From NCBI GenBank assembly GCA_900315095.1, contig OMXS01000004.1:114649-178648 (forward strand): a DNA stretch of 64,000 nt, in the 5' to 3' direction. This stretch comes from an uncultured Prevotellaceae bacterium. Its GTDB lineage: Bacteria; Bacteroidota; Bacteroidia; Bacteroidales; Bacteroidaceae. A program made the translations under genes and the position numbers. The notes under the pieces are model-generated. The model made no database searches. It was not told where the DNA came from and worked only from the letters and a program-made list of their open reading frames with translations. This document shows positions 60,963 through 64,000 of the stretch, one piece after another (position 1 is the stretch's first letter; each line of letters begins with the position of its first letter).

Positions 60963-63158
60963 ATGATTAATATCGCAACATCATTTAGCGGCAAGCCTCG
61001 CAAGGCGAGCATGGCTGCTTACCGTCAACTGTTGGCGGAGAATCACGTAGAGGAAATCCTCGCAGACGTGAAGCAGAATCATAATTTGGATCGTAAGAAG
61101 GAACTGCCCGTGTGGCTTCCTCTTGCGGAGTGTTTTAAGAATGGTACGCGCAAGGCCGAAGATGCCGTTCCCTCAGGGCTCTACTTCCTCGACATCGACG
61201 AGAAGGGCCTGACGGAGACTCTTTGGAAGAAGGTGCAGGCGGAAAACCTCATTGAGGAGTTCCGTATCGTCTACTTTGCCGAGAGTGCAGGTGGGGGAAC
61301 CCATATCTGGGCTTGGCGCACGCCAGGACTTTCTATCGAGGAGGACATCCAAAGGCTGGCGAGTCGCCTGGGTGTCAACTACGACTCGCATGTGACAGAT
61401 TTGGCACGCTGCTGCTTCATGGTCAGCGAGCAGTATGTGAAGTTGCTCGACCCTAGCGTATTCGAAGCCTCCCCAAGCCCCTCCGAAGGAGGGGATGTTT
61501 GGTTACCTAATGAGGCAGTAAATGACGCAGATGATATGGATGTTGAATCGTCCGTCAGCATATCAACATCCCCTCCTTCTTCGGAGGGGCTTGGGGAGGC
61601 TTTCAGTGGCACCTTTCATGGCATTCCTTACGAAAAGATTGTGCAGGCCCTGCTCTGGAAACTGGGTTATGGCGATGCTCCTGTCGAGGGTGAGCGCAAC
61701 ATGGCTCTTTACACAATGAGCCGCTACCTGCGCTTCATCTGCGACTTTGACGAGCAGAAACTCTTTGCCATAATGCCTCATTGGGGACTTGCCGATCATG
61801 AGGTGATGTCAACAATCAAGAGTGCTGTTGGAAGCGTTCGTCCTTCCGGTCTCCCTTCGCAGATGCAGGATGTACTCACGTCATTGGGGACGGCGATGGA
61901 GGTGGAAACGGAGAAAACCGAAGAGTCGCCCGTCACGCCTGTCGATGATAAGTTGCCCGGAATCCTTCAAGACTTGTCCGACCATGCTCCCGAGGAGTTC
62001 CGCGAGGCTACGCTGATGGCGGCGATGCCCATGCTGGGCACGTTGGCAACAGGCATCCGTGCAAGGTATCGCGACGGCAAGATGAACTCAGCCAGTTTCA
62101 TCGTTGACATCGAGGCTCCACAGGCCACAGGAAAGTCGTTCGTAGATAGTGAGTTCGAACTGCTGATGGACCCCATCATAAAGCAGGATGAGGTAGAATG
62201 GCAGAAGGAGATGGCCTACTCGTTGGCCAAGAAGAATGGCGAAGAGGTGAAGAATCCCTGTTCGCAGATTCGCATCATCGAGCCTAATATCGGTGTGTCG
62301 GCCTTCCTCGAGCGTGCTCTCTATGCCAAAGGCAAGCATCTCTTCACTTATGCTCCAGAGATAGAGACGGTGCAGAAGAACAACCGAGGTGGCGCGTGGA
62401 CGGAGAAGAACGACCTCTTCCGACTGGCCTACGACAACAAACCTTGGGGACAGCACCGCATCTCGAAGGACTCGTTCTCGGGTAAGGTAACGCTCTATTA
62501 TAATATGGTGATGTGCGGAACACCCAACAAGTGCCGCGCTTTCTTTGCCGATGCCGAGAGCGGACTGGTGAGCCGCGTGACACCTGTGGTGCTGCCCGAT
62601 TTGGTGGGAGCCCGTATGCCTCAGTTCAAGACCTGGACGAAGGATGAGGTGGAACGTGTGAAGCGCCAATGTCTATGCCTGATGGACGAAGAGGGCGAGG
62701 TCAGTCTGCCTCTCATCAACCAAGCCATTGAGAAATGGGACGAGGGGAAGCGCCAGGAGTATCTTCAGACGCTGCGCTACTCGCTCGATGTGTTGCGCCG
62801 TCGTGCCGCCCTCAATGGCTTCCGTGCCGGCATCATCGCCTATCTGCTCGAAGGCCGTAAGGAAACGGAGCGTGCCGTTAAGTTCGCCCTGTGGTTTGCC
62901 GAGCGTTGTCTGCACTACCAACTGCAGATCTATGGCGACAAGATCGACGCCCTACACAATAGTGCGCTTAGCACTCAGGCCTCAAAGGGTAATGTCCGCT
63001 ACTTGGATGCGCTGCCCAAGGAGTTCACGAAAGAAGATTTGGTGGGCCTTCGTCTGGCCAATAACGAGTCGCCTGTGGTGAAGACCATCATCTACCGCTG
63101 GGTAAAAGAAAACCAAATCCTGAAAATCGGCACCAACCTCTGGCAGAAGGTAGGTTAA
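60963..63158 (+). CDS. Primase-helicase-like protein: BT4734-type N-terminus plus DUF3987
   Basis: 731 residues. The N-terminal domain (about 1-165) has primase-polymerase-like motifs: LYFLDIDEKG (DxD), ESAGGGTHIWA and DLARCCFMVS, as in the BT4734/VirE-N family. Residues about 220-640 form a DUF3987 helicase-like region with a Walker-A-like EAPQATGKSF and later acidic and Arg motifs. A winged-helix-like end (TKEDLVGLRLANNES) follows. Such proteins belong to mobile or satellite elements of Bacteroidetes. Residues about 169-213 are encoded by an in-frame inverted-repeat insert (61467-61600). No integrase is in the window. Confidence 0.85.
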   Translation: MINIATSFSGKPRKASMAAYRQLLAENHVEEILADVKQNHNLDRKKELPVWLPLAECFKNGTRKAEDAVPSGLYFLDIDEKGLTETLWKKVQAENLIEEFRIVYFAESAGGGTHIWAWRTPGLSIEEDIQRLASRLGVNYDSHVTDLARCCFMVSEQYVKLLDPSVFEASPSPSEGGDVWLPNEAVNDADDMDVESSVSISTSPPSSEGLGEAFSGTFHGIPYEKIVQALLWKLGYGDAPVEGERNMALYTMSRYLRFICDFDEQKLFAIMPHWGLADHEVMSTIKSAVGSVRPSGLPSQMQDVLTSLGTAMEVETEKTEESPVTPVDDKLPGILQDLSDHAPEEFREATLMAAMPMLGTLATGIRARYRDGKMNSASFIVDIEAPQATGKSFVDSEFELLMDPIIKQDEVEWQKEMAYSLAKKNGEEVKNPCSQIRIIEPNIGVSAFLERALYAKGKHLFTYAPEIETVQKNNRGGAWTEKNDLFRLAYDNKPWGQHRISKDSFSGKVTLYYNMVMCGTPNKCRAFFADAESGLVSRVTPVVLPDLVGARMPQFKTWTKDEVERVKRQCLCLMDEEGEVSLPLINQAIEKWDEGKRQEYLQTLRYSLDVLRRRAALNGFRAGIIAYLLEGRKETERAVKFALWFAERCLHYQLQIYGDKIDALHNSALSTQASKGNVRYLDALPKEFTKEDLVGLRLANNESPVVKTIIYRWVKENQILKIGTNLWQKVG
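61467..61600. repeat. In-frame insertion with 33/36-base inverted repeats inside the primase gene
   Basis: The left arm (61467-61499) and the reverse complement of the right arm (61565-61600) are identical except for three extra bases. Each begins GCCTCCCCAAGCCCCTCC and contains the self-complementary CCCCTCCGAAGGAGGGG. The 65 bases between show no similarity to the arms. The whole 134 bases are open in the gene's frame and encode a Ser/Pro/Gly/Asp-rich linker between the primase-like and helicase-like domains. Confidence 0.85.
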
Positions 63159-63175
63159 GCAAGCAAGAATGGAGT

Positions 63176-63322
63176 GTGTCAAAATTGAGGGAGTGCGCTA
63201 CGCGCAGAAATCTTTCAAATCTTAACAAAATCTATCAATCTGTGTTTCAATACTTTGTTTGATTTGTTTTTGATTTTGTATGATTTCTCGTCTCAAGGGC
63301 GACTAACAATTCATTTTGACAC
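63176..63322. mobile_element. Candidate MITE with GTGTCAAAAT terminal inverted repeats
   Basis: GTGTCAAAAT at 63176-63185 is matched by ATTTTGACAC at 63313-63322, giving a 147-base non-coding unit directly after the primase gene. The inside has a GCGC/GCGC mini-hairpin and AT-rich text, no open frame. A clear target duplication was not found. Could be a solo inverted-repeat terminator instead. Confidence 0.4.
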
Positions 63323-63381
63323 GCCCTCTTCAGATTCTCGTACACTTATGGCTGGCGTGTCTTGAAATATCCCAGCGGTGG

Positions 63382-63417
63382 GAGTGGTTATCTCATAACC
63401 ACTCTTTGTTTTTTTTG
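63382..63417 (+). terminator. Terminator of the primase module
   Basis: Perfect stem GAGTGGTTAT / ATAACCACTC with a CTC loop followed by TTTGTTTTTTTT. Strong plus-strand terminator 223 bases after the primase stop. Confidence 0.85.
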
Positions 63418-63491
63418 CCCATCATGAATATCCTATGGCGTGCACTTCATTCTGAGGCCTAATTGTATATAAATGCCTAAATAAATATAAA

Positions 63492-63521
63492 ACACCGATA
63501 GCAAGATTCTTGCCATCGGTG
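63492..63521 (-). terminator. Terminator of the MBG-domain gene
   Basis: Stem ACACCGATAGCAAG / CTTGCCATCGGTGT (one mismatch) with an ATT loop, followed on the minus strand by TTTATATTT. It lies 43 bases beyond the stop at 63565. Confidence 0.7.
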
Positions 63522-63564
63522 TTCTTGTTTTCAGTTATTGTTGATTTCTGTGTATTACATGTTG

Positions 63565-64000
63565 CTATTTAACAACATATTTCTTTCCATTGATTATGTA
63601 TATTCCTTGTGGTAGTTCATTGGGAGAAACAACATCTTTCTTATACAACACTCCACTAATGCTATACACATCAACGCGTTTTCCATCAACAAAAATTCTT
63701 TCAATACCAGAAACCTGTTCAACTGTTAGTACACCGCTAACGTACGATATCTCGTAGTTCTGTGCCTCCGCTCCGGACACCGTTATGTCATACTCTCCTG
63801 GCGCGCTTGCCTCCGTTGCATCGCAAGAGAACACAGGCTGCTTGGTGAGAACCGACGATGTCTCATTGTTCTTGAAGCCCTCGTATTCAGCCTCGAACGT
63901 CGGGTTCTCCTCTCCCTGCTTCCTTGTGTAGCTCTTTGCTGTTATTGTCAGCGGCGACTTCTCTATTGTAAGCGTTCCGTTGATGTAAGTGTCGTTGTAG
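63565..64000 (-). CDS. MBG-domain surface protein, C-terminal part (cut by window edge)
   Basis: The last 145 or so residues are visible and the frame is open to the window end. A complete MBG-type (MBG_2) repeat lies here: TITAKSYTRKQGEENPTFEA, YEGFKNNETSS, APGEYDITVSG, YEISYVSGVLTVEQ; the end of another repeat (YNDTYINGTLTIEK) precedes it. The protein ends with the sorting-like tail VDVYSISGVLYKK to KKYVVK. Likely a large secreted or surface protein with several MBG repeats. A GTG at 63834 is an internal codon, not a start. Confidence 0.85.
   Translation of the reverse strand, partial: YNDTYINGTLTIEKSPLTITAKSYTRKQGEENPTFEAEYEGFKNNETSSVLTKQPVFSCDATEASAPGEYDITVSGAEAQNYEISYVSGVLTVEQVSGIERIFVDGKRVDVYSISGVLYKKDVVSPNELPQGIYIINGKKYVVK

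Overview
The window is chromosomal DNA of a Bacteroidota bacterium, most likely a gut or rumen Prevotella-type Bacteroidales. The evidence is the gene content (type IX secretion proteins PorX and PorW, LytTR two-component system, Cbp1-like lipoprotein, carbohydrate enzymes with short Bacteroidetes C-terminal sorting-like tails), conserved Bacteroidales gene orders (purH-mreBCD-mrdA; DUF4834-pssA-psd opposite dnaE-trxA; DUF1599-BT_3928-tpiA-SPOR-folE), and nine promoters matching the Bacteroidota consensus TTTG (or TTG), 19-20 bases, TAnnTTTG. Shine-Dalgarno sequences are largely absent.

Layout. 1-3654 (minus): cell-shape operon purH-mreB-mreC-mreD-mrdA; its purH encodes only the IMP cyclohydrolase half. 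3769-9500: aldo/keto reductase, then an outer-membrane beta-barrel protein followed by a LytS-type kinase and a LytTR regulator. 9590-14816: an AT-rich pair (unknown protein plus agmatine-deiminase-like protein), a DUF2238 membrane protein, an orphan, then two secreted esterases and a GNAT acetyltransferase. 15013-20634: HicB-like regulator, tRNA-Lys, AI-2E permease, tdk, a candidate structured RNA, rsmI, Cbp1-like lipoprotein, tadA, and two orphan immunity-type genes with duplicated promoter DNA. 20716-21322 is non-coding and carries a GTCTCA repeat cluster. 21323-36306 is housekeeping: birA, pyrH, pssA, psd, dnaE, trxA, tsaE, the type IX secretion genes porX and porW, aroA.

36604-41743 holds an orphan JetD-like TOPRIM protein, a DUF4369-like protein, and a convergent GH43-CBM6 / GH30 pair that looks like arabinoxylan degradation. 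42012-48798 is an RND efflux operon ending in lpxA. 48935-55874 holds cca, lipoproteins and the tpiA-folE cluster. In it cca carries an in-frame palindromic insert, and tpiA is in frame with the upstream membrane-protein gene with no stop between. 55952-58518 is a GH26 mannanase / GH27 alpha-galactosidase pair for galactomannan.

The most unusual region is 58800-63160. Five copies of a GGTCACA palindrome at about 120-base spacing, separated by a conserved ATTGATATAC block, form an iteron-like array. It lies in front of an unknown coiled-coil/membrane protein and a primase-helicase-like protein (BT4734-type N-terminus plus DUF3987). This looks like the replication module of an integrated element. 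The primase gene itself carries an in-frame insertion flanked by 33/36-base inverted repeats. Together with cca this makes two genes in one window holding in-frame palindromic elements, reminiscent of the Rickettsia palindromic elements. The window ends in a partial MBG-domain surface protein.
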